Positions 35,887 through 44,454 of a DNA stretch of 64,000 nucleotides are shown here, in pieces. The stretch's first letter is position 1. Every line of letters begins with the position of its first letter. The stretch comes from Vulcanimicrobiota bacterium. GTDB lineage: Bacteria; Vulcanimicrobiota; Vulcanimicrobiia; Vulcanimicrobiales; Vulcanimicrobiaceae. The position numbers and the translations under genes were made by a program. The notes beneath the pieces were generated by a model. It made no database searches, was not told the DNA's origin, and saw nothing but the letters and a program-made list of their open reading frames with translations. Location of the stretch: assembly GCA_027452165.1 (NCBI GenBank), contig DAIDGX010000019.1, positions 124,001 to 188,000 on the forward strand, in the 5' to 3' direction.

Positions 35887-37721
35887 TAGTAGTGACCTCC
35901 CGTGAGCGCCTCAAGCGTGCGAACGTTGCCGTTGCGCAGGGCCTTGAGAACGTCGTGTTCGCGCGTCAGACGAGCGCGTGTGAAGCGAGTGAGTTGATGG
36001 GCTTGAAGCGCTGCAACGAGCGCTCCGGCGTTACCCGGCGAGACCACCTGCGCATGCGATGCGTGCGCGGAGAGCAGTGCGCCCGACCCCGACTGCAGCG
36101 CGAGCGCCTCCGTCGTGGTCACCGTTTGAATGCCGAGCGGTCCGTAAAAGAGCAAGTACGGCGTCGTGCCCTGGAGGTTGTACGCATATTGCAACACGTC
36201 GTTGGTCGTCATACAGACCGGGATGCCGCCCGCGGTGAACGTGTCGAAGGTCGTCTGCTCTTGGAAGCCGATCGCCGTGTCGAGCGTCGTAATGGTACGT
36301 TTCACGTCGTTGCCGGCTCCGGCAAGACCGTTCGAACAACCGGTCGGGAAGGTGACGCCCGTCGTTACCGCGTCGCTCTCGGTGTACAACGTCGGTGGTG
36401 TCGTGTACCAGAGCGGAATCGTAAACGTGATCGGCGGGTTGGGTGACGGCAGCACAAAACTCGCGTTGATCAGGGGCGACGCCGACGGCTGCGGCTGCGG
36501 CGCCGAGAAGGTGATCGCCGAGACGTACCCGCCGTAGATCGGACCCGTGATCGAGCCCGAGCCGTCGGCGGCGTCGGTGATCGTGACCGGCAGCGCTCCG
36601 AAGAGGTTCTCGACGTCGCTGTAGCTGCCGTCCTTGTTGATCGTGCGCGTTCCGCTATCGCCGTTCGCGTAGCTATAGTTCACCAGCGCAGCCGGCGAGT
36701 TACTCCAGGCCGCACCATTGGTCTCCGGGTACTCATCGAGAACCTGCGGCGTGGTGTAGATCGTCGAGAAGGTCGGCGTGTTCGCCGAACTCGTTTGCGT
36801 CTGCACGCTGCCGTAGAGCGCGGTGTCGATCGAGGTTTGCGCGGTCGATACGCCGATCCACTCATCGGTCGCGTAGGTCGCGCTGCTCAGGTTGCTTGCG
36901 TCGGTTTCACTGACGTGCTCGTCGATCAAGCTTCCAGCGGCCGGACCAGGGAACGGCGAGGAACCGACGCTGACGTTCTCGCTGACCGTGTAGGAGAGCG
37001 TCGTCGGCGGAGCGGTCGCCGTCGGTCCGGGTTGCGGATATCCGAAGGCGTAGTTGAACGTGTACGCGACCGACTTCGTTCCCGCGAAGCCCACGCCGCC
37101 GCTCGAGGGAGTAATCGGCGTTGCCGAGACCACGAGCGCGTAGAGATACACATCGCCCGGCTGCAGGCTCTGCGGCGGAAAGAGTGCTTGCGACGAAAAC
37201 GAGATCGTCGAGCCGCTCACCGTTCCGGGGCCGCTCACGATCGTCCAGCCGACGTTCTGGTGCGCTTCGTCGAGGTAGGCGATATACGCGCTTCCGGTCG
37301 GCAAGCTCGAAAAGGTGAACGAGAACGCGGGCGTCTGCGTCACCGCAAGCGCCGATCCCGGGACGAGCGCGATGTAGGCTAGCGCGCTAAGATTGGTTCC
37401 GCCGATCAACGCGGGTGCAACGACGCGTGCTTGCGGTTGCGACACCGTTGTCGGAAGGGTTGCGGAATAGAGGAGGCTCGCCGTCGCGGCTGCGTTCGCG
37501 ACGGGAAGGGTGAGCGTCGTCGCCGAGACGTTATTCGAAAGTGCTCCCAACGACACCGCGGTCGTTGTGGTCGGCGAGAACGCTGCGGACGTTGCGATGA
37601 TCTGCGGGGTGGGAACGGTAACCGGCGTGACGCTTCCGCCGCCGCTGCTCCCTCCTCCACCGCAGGCGGCGAGAGCCGCCGCGCAGACGACCGCGCCTAA
37701 CAATGCATAGCGCGCGTTCAT
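35886..37721 (-). CDS. Large lipoprotein coupled to the S53 peptidase
   Basis: 611 residues, from the ATG at 37721 preceded by AAGGAG. It begins with a lipobox (ALAAC) and CGGGGSSGGGS linker. The remaining sequence is rich in Ser, Thr and Tyr with many beta-strands and no recognised catalytic motif; a later region of repeated 'lasl.YS' and 'TFTIPLWYTTPP' type strands suggests an extracellular beta-domain. A small C-terminal basic helix region (RFTRARLTREHDVLKALRNG) stands out. I do not recognise the family. The TAATG overlap with the S53 gene suggests they make a pair, for example substrate presenter, inhibitor or anchor. Confidence 0.78.
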   Translation of the reverse strand: MNARYALLGAVVCAAALAACGGGGSSGGGSVTPVTVPTPQIIATSAAFSPTTTTAVSLGALSNNVSATTLTLPVANAAATASLLYSATLPTTVSQPQARVVAPALIGGTNLSALAYIALVPGSALAVTQTPAFSFTFSSLPTGSAYIAYLDEAHQNVGWTIVSGPGTVSGSTISFSSQALFPPQSLQPGDVYLYALVVSATPITPSSGGVGFAGTKSVAYTFNYAFGYPQPGPTATAPPTTLSYTVSENVSVGSSPFPGPAAGSLIDEHVSETDASNLSSATYATDEWIGVSTAQTSIDTALYGSVQTQTSSANTPTFSTIYTTPQVLDEYPETNGAAWSNSPAALVNYSYANGDSGTRTINKDGSYSDVENLFGALPVTITDAADGSGSITGPIYGGYVSAITFSAPQPQPSASPLINASFVLPSPNPPITFTIPLWYTTPPTLYTESDAVTTGVTFPTGCSNGLAGAGNDVKRTITTLDTAIGFQEQTTFDTFTAGGIPVCMTTNDVLQYAYNLQGTTPYLLFYGPLGIQTVTTTEALALQSGSGALLSAHASHAQVVSPGNAGALVAALQAHQLTRFTRARLTREHDVLKALRNGNVRTLEALTGGHY

Positions 37722-37746
37722 AGTTCTCCTTAGCATAGAGTGACGG

Positions 37747-37771
37747 CCGTTTGCCCAATATGTGCAAACGG
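37747..37771 (-). other. Leader hairpin of the lipoprotein/S53 operon
   Basis: An 8-bp inverted repeat CCGTTTGC/GCAAACGG with a nine-base loop, 25 bases before the 611-aa lipoprotein start. It could be part of the promoter or an mRNA stem-loop. No known riboswitch matches. Confidence 0.5.
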
Positions 37772-37794
37772 TCACCGCTGGTATTCAGAAAGCA

Positions 37795-37828
37795 TGACGG
37801 CACACCTGCGAGTAGCGGCGTGCCGTCA
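37795..37828 (-). terminator. Probable terminator after leuCD
   Basis: TGACGGCAC/GTGCCGTCA with a 16-base loop, 32 bases beyond the leuD stop. The tail (TGCTTTCTG) is only weakly T-rich, so it is tentative. Confidence 0.55.
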
Positions 37829-37860
37829 GATGCATCGTTTGGACTATATGCGTTTTGCCG

Positions 37861-38367
37861 CTACGCACGCTCCGCCAGGCGACGCTCGACGTATGGCACC
37901 AAGCCGCCGGCCTCGATAAGCGCACGCATGAACGGCGGAAACTCCGCAGCCTTGAACTGCGTGCCTTGACTGAGATTTTTAATGACTCCGGTCGCCGGAT
38001 CGAGCTCGATCTGGTCACCCGCGCTGATGCCATCCACCGCTTCCGGGCACTCGAAGATGGGAAGGCCGATGTTCAGCGCGTTGCGATAAAATATCCGCGC
38101 AAAGCTCTTGGCGATCACGGCCGAGGTTCCCGAGCCTTTGATCGCGATCGGCGCGACCTCGCGGCTCGAACCGCAACCGAAATTCGTATCGGCTACGAGA
38201 ATGTCGCCCGCCTTCATCTTCGTCGTGTACTCGGGGTCGAGTCCCTCGAGCGCATGCTTCCCGAGTTCGACCGGATCGACGATGTTGCAGTACTTTCCGG
38301 GGATGATGACGTCGGTGTCCACGTTTTTGCCGTACTTGTGCGCGGCGCCGCGTAGTGTCGATTCCAT
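37861..38367 (-). CDS. leuD: 3-isopropylmalate dehydratase small subunit
   Basis: 168 residues, the compact (archaeal/Thermotoga) LeuD form. NVDTDVIIPGKYCNI, DTNFGCGSSREVAPIAIKGSGTSAVIAKSFARIFYRNALNIGLP are the family blocks (YLRT/PIAIKGSG loop governs substrate). With LeuC it forms the [4Fe-4S] isopropylmalate isomerase for leucine synthesis. A homoaconitase/methanogen-type HACN role is the other possibility for this branch. Three bases separate it from leuC. Confidence 0.93.
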   Translation of the reverse strand: MESTLRGAAHKYGKNVDTDVIIPGKYCNIVDPVELGKHALEGLDPEYTTKMKAGDILVADTNFGCGSSREVAPIAIKGSGTSAVIAKSFARIFYRNALNIGLPIFECPEAVDGISAGDQIELDPATGVIKNLSQGTQFKAAEFPPFMRALIEAGGLVPYVERRLAERA

Positions 38368-38370
38368 TAC

Positions 38371-39648
38371 TTAGACTCCTGCCAGTTCGAGAACGCGCGG
38401 GTCGGTGATCTTACCGGTCAACGCCGACGCGGCGCACGTCGCGGGCGAAGCGAGATAGACTTCGGCCTTCGGTGAGCCCATACGCCCGACGTAGTTTCGG
38501 TTGGTCGTCGAGATCGCGCGCTCGCCATCGCCGAGCGTCCCCATATGACCGCCGAAACAGGCACCGCACCCGGGTGTATTCACCGCACAACCCGCCGCGG
38601 CAAGCGTCGTGAGAATGCCTTCGGTGGCAGCCTGCATCCACACTTTCTGCGAACCCGGATTCACGATGACGCGCACGCGCGGCGAAATACGCTTGCCTTC
38701 CAGAATCTTCGCCGCGATGCGCAGGTCATCGATGTATCCGTTGGTGCACGATCCGATGAATACTTGATCGACGTTGATATCGTCGCGCGTCACCTGCGAG
38801 ATGGGATGAACGTTATCGGGCGTGTGCGGACACGCCACCTGCGGCTCGAGCGCGCTTGCGTCGATCGCGACGACCCGCTCGTACACCGCATCGGCATCCG
38901 ACCGTTCGACCACGAACGGGCGCTGCGTGCGCTCCTTCACGAACGCAACCGCCTTCTCGTCGGCGTGGAATATCCCGTTTTTCGCCCCCGCCTCAATCGC
39001 CATGTTCGCCATGGTGAAACGCCCGGTAATCGAGAGGTTATCGATCGTCGAGCCATGATACTCGATCGCACGGTAGGTGGCGCCGTCGATACCGAGTTCG
39101 CCGACCGTGCGCAGCATGAGATCCTTTGCAAAGACCATCGGCTGGAGCGTGCCGTCGTACACGATCTTGATCGAGGCGGGAACCTTGAGCCACACCTCAC
39201 CGAGAACGAACGCGGCAGCGATATCGGTCGAGCCCATACCCGTCGCAAACGCGCCGAGCGCGCCATAGGTACACGTGTGCGAATCGCCGCCGACGATCAG
39301 CTCGCCCGGCGCCACCAAGCCCTCTTCGGGCAGGACCACGTGCTCGATACCGCCTCGACCGACGTCGAAGAAGTGCGTGATCTCCTGCTCCGCGGCAAAG
39401 TCCTTCATCAGCTTCGCAAGCTTCGCGGACTGCGCGTCCTTGGCGGGCACGAAGTGATCTTCCACAAGCGCGATCTTGTTGCGATCGAAGACCTTGCTCG
39501 CTCCCTTCATGCCGCGCATCACCCCAATGGCGACGGCGGCGGAAAGCTCGTTCGCGAGCACGAGATCGACGTTCGCGTTGATGATTTGACCGGGCTCGAC
39601 GCGGTCGAGGCCGGCGTGGCGGGCGAGAATCTTCTCGGTTAGTGTCAT
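38371..39648 (-). CDS. leuC: 3-isopropylmalate dehydratase large subunit
   Basis: 425 residues, the shorter LeuC form. Active-site motifs: GGDSHTCTYGALGAFATGMGSTD, the Fe-S cysteines in FIGSCTNGYIDDLR and NTPGCGACFGGH. It catalyses isomerisation of 2-isopropylmalate to 3-isopropylmalate. Two candidate starts ATG 39654 and ATG 39648 (MGMTLTEKIL) give almost the same protein; the long upstream frame is rejected. Divergent from the luxE-like gene by about 120 bases. Confidence 0.94.
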   Translation of the reverse strand: MTLTEKILARHAGLDRVEPGQIINANVDLVLANELSAAVAIGVMRGMKGASKVFDRNKIALVEDHFVPAKDAQSAKLAKLMKDFAAEQEITHFFDVGRGGIEHVVLPEEGLVAPGELIVGGDSHTCTYGALGAFATGMGSTDIAAAFVLGEVWLKVPASIKIVYDGTLQPMVFAKDLMLRTVGELGIDGATYRAIEYHGSTIDNLSITGRFTMANMAIEAGAKNGIFHADEKAVAFVKERTQRPFVVERSDADAVYERVVAIDASALEPQVACPHTPDNVHPISQVTRDDINVDQVFIGSCTNGYIDDLRIAAKILEGKRISPRVRVIVNPGSQKVWMQAATEGILTTLAAAGCAVNTPGCGACFGGHMGTLGDGERAISTTNRNYVGRMGSPKAEVYLASPATCAASALTGKITDPRVLELAGV

Positions 39649-39725
39649 CCCCATGCACAAGCGGTTCTGCTCGAGCTGTGGAGAATCCCCGCCACATGAT
39701 TCTCGCGGAGCCGGCCGAGCATATG

Positions 39726-39740
39726 GTGCTCTTGGAGCAC
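39726..39740. repeat. Short inverted repeat upstream of the LuxE-like gene
   Basis: GTGCTC-TTG-GAGCAC is a perfect 6-bp inverted repeat located 31 bases before the LuxE-like ATG in the divergent region with leuC. It could be an operator for the four-gene cassette; no known binding protein is implied. Confidence 0.4.
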
Positions 39741-39771
39741 AGGACGACCTGCCGCGCGGGTGCGTTCGTCG

Positions 39772-40893
39772 ATGAGGGTCGCCGTGCACGCATATCGTGA
39801 CGAATCCGCACGTCTCGACGACGCGCTGCTCGCGCTCTTCGAACGCTGGCATCGCGACGGTGCGCCGCTCGGTGACGGCGAGTTCAATGCATTCGCCCTA
39901 CGCCTCTTCGCCTACCAGTTGCGGTACAATGCGCCGTACGCGCGCTATTGCGAAGGATTCGGCGTAACGCTCGAGCGGCTTCCCGCAAGCTGGCACGAGA
40001 TCCCTGCGCTTCCAAGCGCGGCATTTAAAGAAGCAGCGATTGCCACGTGCGATCCGGCGAAGGCCGAGCTGGTCTTCGAGACCAGCGGAACGACGCAAGG
40101 CATCGGCGGCCGACACTATCTCGAGCGCGCGCTCCTCTACGACGCCGCGTTGCTCGTTGCGTTCGACCGCTTCATGCTGCCCGACCATCTGCGCTTACGC
40201 TACTTTAACCTGGTTCCCGATCGCGCGGAGCGCCCGCAGTCGTCGCTCGGATACATGATGGCGCAGGTATGCGCGGCGCGCGCGGAGCGATCGGACTGGT
40301 ATCTTCGCGGGGACGAACTGCAGGTCGAACGTTTCCTCGCCGATCTCTCCGAGGCCGTCGAACGCGGCATCCCCGTCTGCATCGCAGCGACGGCGTTTGC
40401 GCTCGTGCACTTGCTCGACGCACTCGCGGCACGCGACCTCTTCGTCGCGCTGCCGACCGGCTCGCGCATCATGGAGACCGGCGGCTTCAAGGGGCGCTCC
40501 CGGGTCGTCGAACGCGACGAACTCTACGCCGCACTCTGCGAGCGGTTCGGCATGCCACGCGACGCGATCGTGGCCGAATACGGCATGACCGAACTCACCT
40601 CGCAGTATTACGACGACGTTCTCGTCTCGGCGCTGCCGGACACGGGTGTTCGCTATAAGGTCGCACCGCCGTGGTTACGGGCGCGCGTCGTCGGCCCGAA
40701 CGGTGCGACGTTGCCGAACGGAACGGTGGGCGCGCTCGTCCACGTGGATTTAGCAAATCGTTCCTCGTGCCTTGCAATCCAAACGGAGGATTTGGGGGTG
40801 CAATTCGAGCGCGGTTTGGTGCTGATCGGCCGCGAGGCCGGCGCACAATTGCGCGGGTGCTCGCTCGATGCCGAGGACCTGACGGCGCGATGA
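39772..40893 (+). CDS. LuxE-like acyl-protein synthetase
   Basis: 373 residues, LuxE family (PF04443). LuxE enzymes activate a fatty acid as acyl-AMP and transfer it to a Cys on themselves. Family traits: IPALPSAAFKEAAI (78-90), ATP-binding TSGTTQGIGGRHY (104-116), IMETGGFKGRSR (about 234-245), AEYGMTELTSQYY, and the C-terminal acyl-acceptor candidate C363 in LRGCSLDAED. It starts at the ATG of 39772. The next gene begins in its stop codon (ATGA). No luxAB is present, so bioluminescence is not implied. It probably activates a carboxylic acid for the following reductase. Confidence 0.9.
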   Translation: MRVAVHAYRDESARLDDALLALFERWHRDGAPLGDGEFNAFALRLFAYQLRYNAPYARYCEGFGVTLERLPASWHEIPALPSAAFKEAAIATCDPAKAELVFETSGTTQGIGGRHYLERALLYDAALLVAFDRFMLPDHLRLRYFNLVPDRAERPQSSLGYMMAQVCAARAERSDWYLRGDELQVERFLADLSEAVERGIPVCIAATAFALVHLLDALAARDLFVALPTGSRIMETGGFKGRSRVVERDELYAALCERFGMPRDAIVAEYGMTELTSQYYDDVLVSALPDTGVRYKVAPPWLRARVVGPNGATLPNGTVGALVHVDLANRSSCLAIQTEDLGVQFERGLVLIGREAGAQLRGCSLDAEDLTAR

Positions 40894-42116
40894 CGGCGCT
40901 CGAAGGTATCCCCGCGCGTCGTATCATCCACGCGATCGCGGACGCGGCCGCACGCTTTGCCGATGCAGATTTTCCGCCGCGCGTCCGCCTCCTCGACCGT
41001 ATCGTCGAGCGCACAGGCTACACGATTCCGGTTGTCGAGTATGCGCTCGACCAGCTCTTCTTCTCGATCACGGCTCCGGCACTCGAACGCACGATCGTCA
41101 GCGAGCTCGGGTCGCTCGACGCGCTCGATCGTTTCGTAGATCGTGGCGGCGGCGAGACCGAGGGCTTCGCGCGCCCGATCGGATCGGTTGCGATCGTCTC
41201 GAGCCGTACCACGATCGGCGTGGCGATCGTCCCGGCCGTCTTCGCGCTCTGCGCGAAATGCGACGTCCTGGTCAAAGACCGCGAGGACGGGCTCGTGAGC
41301 GCGTTCTTTACCGCGCTCACCGCCGAACTCGACGCCGCGGGAAGCGCCGCCCGGGCGCACGCGTGGGAGGGCGAGGGCGACGCCGTCGATCTTGCGCGCT
41401 TCGACGCCGTCGTGGCGTTTGGTGGCGATGCGACGCTCGCACGCATCCGCGAGCGCGTTGCCGCACGCGCGCCATTCATCACCTACGGATCGAAAGCAAG
41501 CCTCGGGTATATCGGGCGCGATGCGCTCGAGGACGAATCGCAAGCGCGTATCCTGGCTGGTGACGCGGCCCGCGACCTGGTCCTCTACGACAGCGAAGGA
41601 TGCCTTTCGCTACACGCGCTCTTCGTGGAGTCCGGCGCCGCGATATCGCCCGCGCGATTTGCCGAGCTCTTTGCCGGGGCGGTGGAGCGCGCGGCGATCG
41701 AGTTTCCTCCTGGAGCACGGGACGCACGCGCAAACGCCAGGATCGCAACCGCGCGCAACCTGGCAGCCTTTCGCGCGGCGACGGGTCAAGGTAGCGTCTT
41801 CTCGGACGAGCAGGCATCCTTTCTCGCAGTTCTCGATCCGCCCGCAAGCGAACCGCCCGCATTTCTGCCACGAACGCTCGCCATCCGCGCGATCGACGCA
41901 CCGGACGAGGCGACCGCGTACGTGCGGCGCCACCAACTCCCGGTCGAAGCGTTGGCAATAGCTGGATCGCGCGACGAGATCGTGAATATGGCGCTCGACA
42001 TGGGAGCCCACCGCCTCACCGCCTTCGGCCGCCTGCAGCGGCCACCGCTCTCCAATACCCACGGCGGCCGTTCGCGAATCGCCGATTTCGTGCGCTGGGT
42101 CACGCGCGACCGATGA
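40890..42116 (+). CDS. LuxC-like acyl-CoA/acyl-protein reductase
   Basis: 408 residues of the aldehyde-dehydrogenase superfamily, LuxC subgroup. The catalytic Cys is C238 in YDSEGCLSLH (GCLS is the LuxC signature), with the NADPH-binding GSVAIVSSRTTIG (98-110) and the FGGDATLARIRERV segment. It reduces an activated acyl group to an aldehyde using NADPH. It lies between LuxE and an aminotransferase, with four-base overlaps on both sides, so the product is likely channelled. The substrate may be long-chain or a small polar acid; the sequence does not tell. Confidence 0.9.
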   Translation: MTALEGIPARRIIHAIADAAARFADADFPPRVRLLDRIVERTGYTIPVVEYALDQLFFSITAPALERTIVSELGSLDALDRFVDRGGGETEGFARPIGSVAIVSSRTTIGVAIVPAVFALCAKCDVLVKDREDGLVSAFFTALTAELDAAGSAARAHAWEGEGDAVDLARFDAVVAFGGDATLARIRERVAARAPFITYGSKASLGYIGRDALEDESQARILAGDAARDLVLYDSEGCLSLHALFVESGAAISPARFAELFAGAVERAAIEFPPGARDARANARIATARNLAAFRAATGQGSVFSDEQASFLAVLDPPASEPPAFLPRTLAIRAIDAPDEATAYVRRHQLPVEALAIAGSRDEIVNMALDMGAHRLTAFGRLQRPPLSNTHGGRSRIADFVRWVTRDR

Positions 42117-43423
42117 ACGACGACATCGAATTCATCGGCGGCGCGATTCCTGGACCACACACGAACGAACTCACACCGCTCCTGCGCATGCACGAATCGC
42201 GCAACGTCACCTACCTCGGGGTTGATTTCCCCGTCTTCTGGCAGGCGGCGAGCGGCGCGACGGTAAGCGACGTCGATGGCAATCGCTACATCGACCTCAC
42301 CTCGGCGTTCGGTGTCGCGAACGTCGGCCACGCGAACGCCTACGTAGCGGCCGCGATTCAGGACCAAGCCTCACGCATGATGCACGGCATGGGCGACGTG
42401 CATCCGACCGAGGTGCGCACGCGACTCCTCGAACGCCTCACGCACGTCCTGCCCGCCGGCCTCACGAAGACGTTTCTCGCGACCACCGGGTCGGAGGCCG
42501 TCGAGGCCGCAATCAAAACGGCGGTGCTCGCGACCGGGAAGCATCGGTTTGTTGCGTTTCACGGCGGCTACCACGGCCTCTCGCTCGGTACGCTTGTGCT
42601 TGCGGGCATCCCGAAGTTCCGCGATCCGTTTGCCGCGCTCGTACCCGACACGACCACGTTTCTCGAGTATCCCGCGAACGGACACGACGACGTCGACGCT
42701 GCGCTTGCGCACCTGCGCGAAACCCTCGGCGCCCGCGACGACCTTGCGGCGATCGTCATCGAGCCGTTGCAGGGCCGCGGCGGGTGCATCGTTCCCCCGC
42801 CCGGCTATCTGCGCGGCCTGCGTGAGTTCTGCAGCGCGCGCGGCATGCTGCTCATCGTTGACGAAATTTACACGGGCTTCGGCCGGACCGGCGCGTGGTT
42901 TGCGTGCGAGCACGACGATGTCGTGCCCGACATCATCTGCATCGGCAAAGCGATGGGAGGTGGCTTCCCCATCAGCGCAACCGTCGCGCGCCCCGAAATC
43001 ATGGATGCCTGGCCTGCATCGAGCGGCGAAGCGCTGCACACCTCGACCTACCTCGGAAATCCGATGGGCTGTGCCGCCGCGCTCGCCACGATCGACGAAC
43101 TGGAACGCAACGGTCTCCCGGAACGGGCTCGAACGCTCGGCGCAGCGCTCGGATCGCGCCTAACGTCGTTGCGCGCACACGCGTGCGTGCGCGACGTCCG
43201 CGGACGCGGCATGATGTGGGGCGTTCACGTGACCGACGGCGCCTTCGCCGATCGGGTCGTGAAACGCGCGCTGGCACTCGGCGTTATCGTACTTCAGGCG
43301 GGCCCGGACGGCGACGTTCTCTCGATCACGCCGCCGCTCGTCATCGGCGAGACTTCGCTCTATCGCGCGATCGATCTGCTCGAACGCGCCATCATCACCG
43401 TCGCCCACGGACAGGACGCATGA
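42113..43423 (+). CDS. Class III PLP-dependent aminotransferase
   Basis: 436 residues, fold-type I class III (omega-transaminase/4-aminobutyrate type). Motifs: TGSEAVEAAIKTAV (PLP phosphate), HGGYHGLSLG (150-159), VIEPLQGRGG (215-224), DEIYTGFGRTG with D250, and the PLP Lys K279 in ICIGKAMGGGFP. It transfers an amino group, normally to an aldehyde or ketone. The order LuxE-LuxC-aminotransferase suggests that the aldehyde made by LuxC is converted into a primary amine. ATGA overlaps on both sides. Confidence 0.93.
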   Translation: MNDDIEFIGGAIPGPHTNELTPLLRMHESRNVTYLGVDFPVFWQAASGATVSDVDGNRYIDLTSAFGVANVGHANAYVAAAIQDQASRMMHGMGDVHPTEVRTRLLERLTHVLPAGLTKTFLATTGSEAVEAAIKTAVLATGKHRFVAFHGGYHGLSLGTLVLAGIPKFRDPFAALVPDTTTFLEYPANGHDDVDAALAHLRETLGARDDLAAIVIEPLQGRGGCIVPPPGYLRGLREFCSARGMLLIVDEIYTGFGRTGAWFACEHDDVVPDIICIGKAMGGGFPISATVARPEIMDAWPASSGEALHTSTYLGNPMGCAAALATIDELERNGLPERARTLGAALGSRLTSLRAHACVRDVRGRGMMWGVHVTDGAFADRVVKRALALGVIVLQAGPDGDVLSITPPLVIGETSLYRAIDLLERAIITVAHGQDA

Positions 43424-44454
43424 ACACGTATCGCATCGGAATCAGCGGCGCTGGCTTCGGCGTCAACGCCCACCTCCCGGCCCTCATCGCACACCCCCGC
43501 TTCGAGGTGGTCGCACTCGCGTCGCCCACGCGCGCAGCCGGAATCGCGCGCGAGCGCTCGATCCCGCAGGCGTTCACCTCCACGCGCGAGATGCTTGCGG
43601 GCTGCGAGCTCGACGCCGTCGTCGTCGCATCGCCGCCCTTTGCGCATCGCGAAGACGTCCTCGCCGCACTGGACGCACGCAAACACGTGCTCTGCGAAAA
43701 ACCGTTCGGCCTGAACATCGAGGAGGCGCAAGAGATGCTCGCCGCCGCGACCGATGCGGGAACCGCGTGCGGTGTGGCCCATGAGTTCCGTTTCGTACCA
43801 CAACGCGCGGCGCTCCGAGAACTCGTCGCCAACGGTCACCTGCAGCCGCTGCGCCAGCTTGAGATCACGCAACTCGGTACATGGCTACGTGCCGAAAGCA
43901 CGCGCGAGCGCGGCTGGTGGTTCGAGCGCGAACGCGGCGGCGGGCTCACGGGCGCTCTCGTGTCGCACCTGATCGACACGGCGAATTGGACCCTTGGGTC
44001 GGTGCCCGCACGAGCGCATGCGTTTCTCCGGACAGCCAACCCCGAGCGCCACGACGCGCGCGGAGCGTTCACGAGTTCGGTCGATGACGGGTGCTTCGCG
44101 CTCTTGGACTACGGCAACGGCCTTATCGCACGCATCACGGCCGACGCAACCGCGGCCGTCGAGTCGTTTACGTTCGCGGTGCACGCAGAGAATCGCACCG
44201 CGGTCGCAAGCGGCACCTCGATTGCCGACATGACGCTCTTCTCGGTGGACGACGACGAGACGAACGAACTCCAATGCGCGCCATCGCCCTATGCGAAGTT
44301 CGCAAGCATCAACGCCAACGTACCGTTGCTCATGGAGCTCTACGACGAGTGGGTCAAACAGATCGAGACGGGCACCAGCGCCCTGCCGACCTTCGGCGAG
44401 GCGCTCGCCACCCAACGCGTGCTCGCCGAACTCGGCTACACTACGGCAAGTTAG
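43420..44454 (+). CDS. Gfo/Idh/MocA-type NAD(P)-dependent oxidoreductase
   Basis: 344 residues. N-terminal Rossmann fold: GISGAGFGVNAHLPAL (7-22), LASPTRAAG, then the EKP motif in CEKPFGLNIEEA (about 88-99) and a C-terminal beta-sheet substrate domain. The family oxidises or reduces sugars, inositol and imine-like substrates. Start ATG overlaps the aminotransferase stop (ATGA). It is the fourth gene of the LuxE-LuxC-aminotransferase cassette; it could act on the sugar or amino product. The end overlaps the convergent S8 protease by 14 bases. Confidence 0.9.
   Translation: MNTYRIGISGAGFGVNAHLPALIAHPRFEVVALASPTRAAGIARERSIPQAFTSTREMLAGCELDAVVVASPPFAHREDVLAALDARKHVLCEKPFGLNIEEAQEMLAAATDAGTACGVAHEFRFVPQRAALRELVANGHLQPLRQLEITQLGTWLRAESTRERGWWFERERGGGLTGALVSHLIDTANWTLGSVPARAHAFLRTANPERHDARGAFTSSVDDGCFALLDYGNGLIARITADATAAVESFTFAVHAENRTAVASGTSIADMTLFSVDDDETNELQCAPSPYAKFASINANVPLLMELYDEWVKQIETGTSALPTFGEALATQRVLAELGYTTAS

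Noticed and set aside
34633-35889. A 418-codon plus-strand frame in the S53 gene
   Set aside because: Antisense shadow; the S53 frame holds all catalytic motifs.
37722-37860. c-di-GMP or other riboswitch in the leader of the lipoprotein operon
   Set aside because: Only two simple inverted repeats are present; the conserved core of known riboswitches is absent.
38545-39642. A 365-codon plus-strand frame across leuC
   Set aside because: Antisense shadow with Arg/His-rich translation; leuC is clear.
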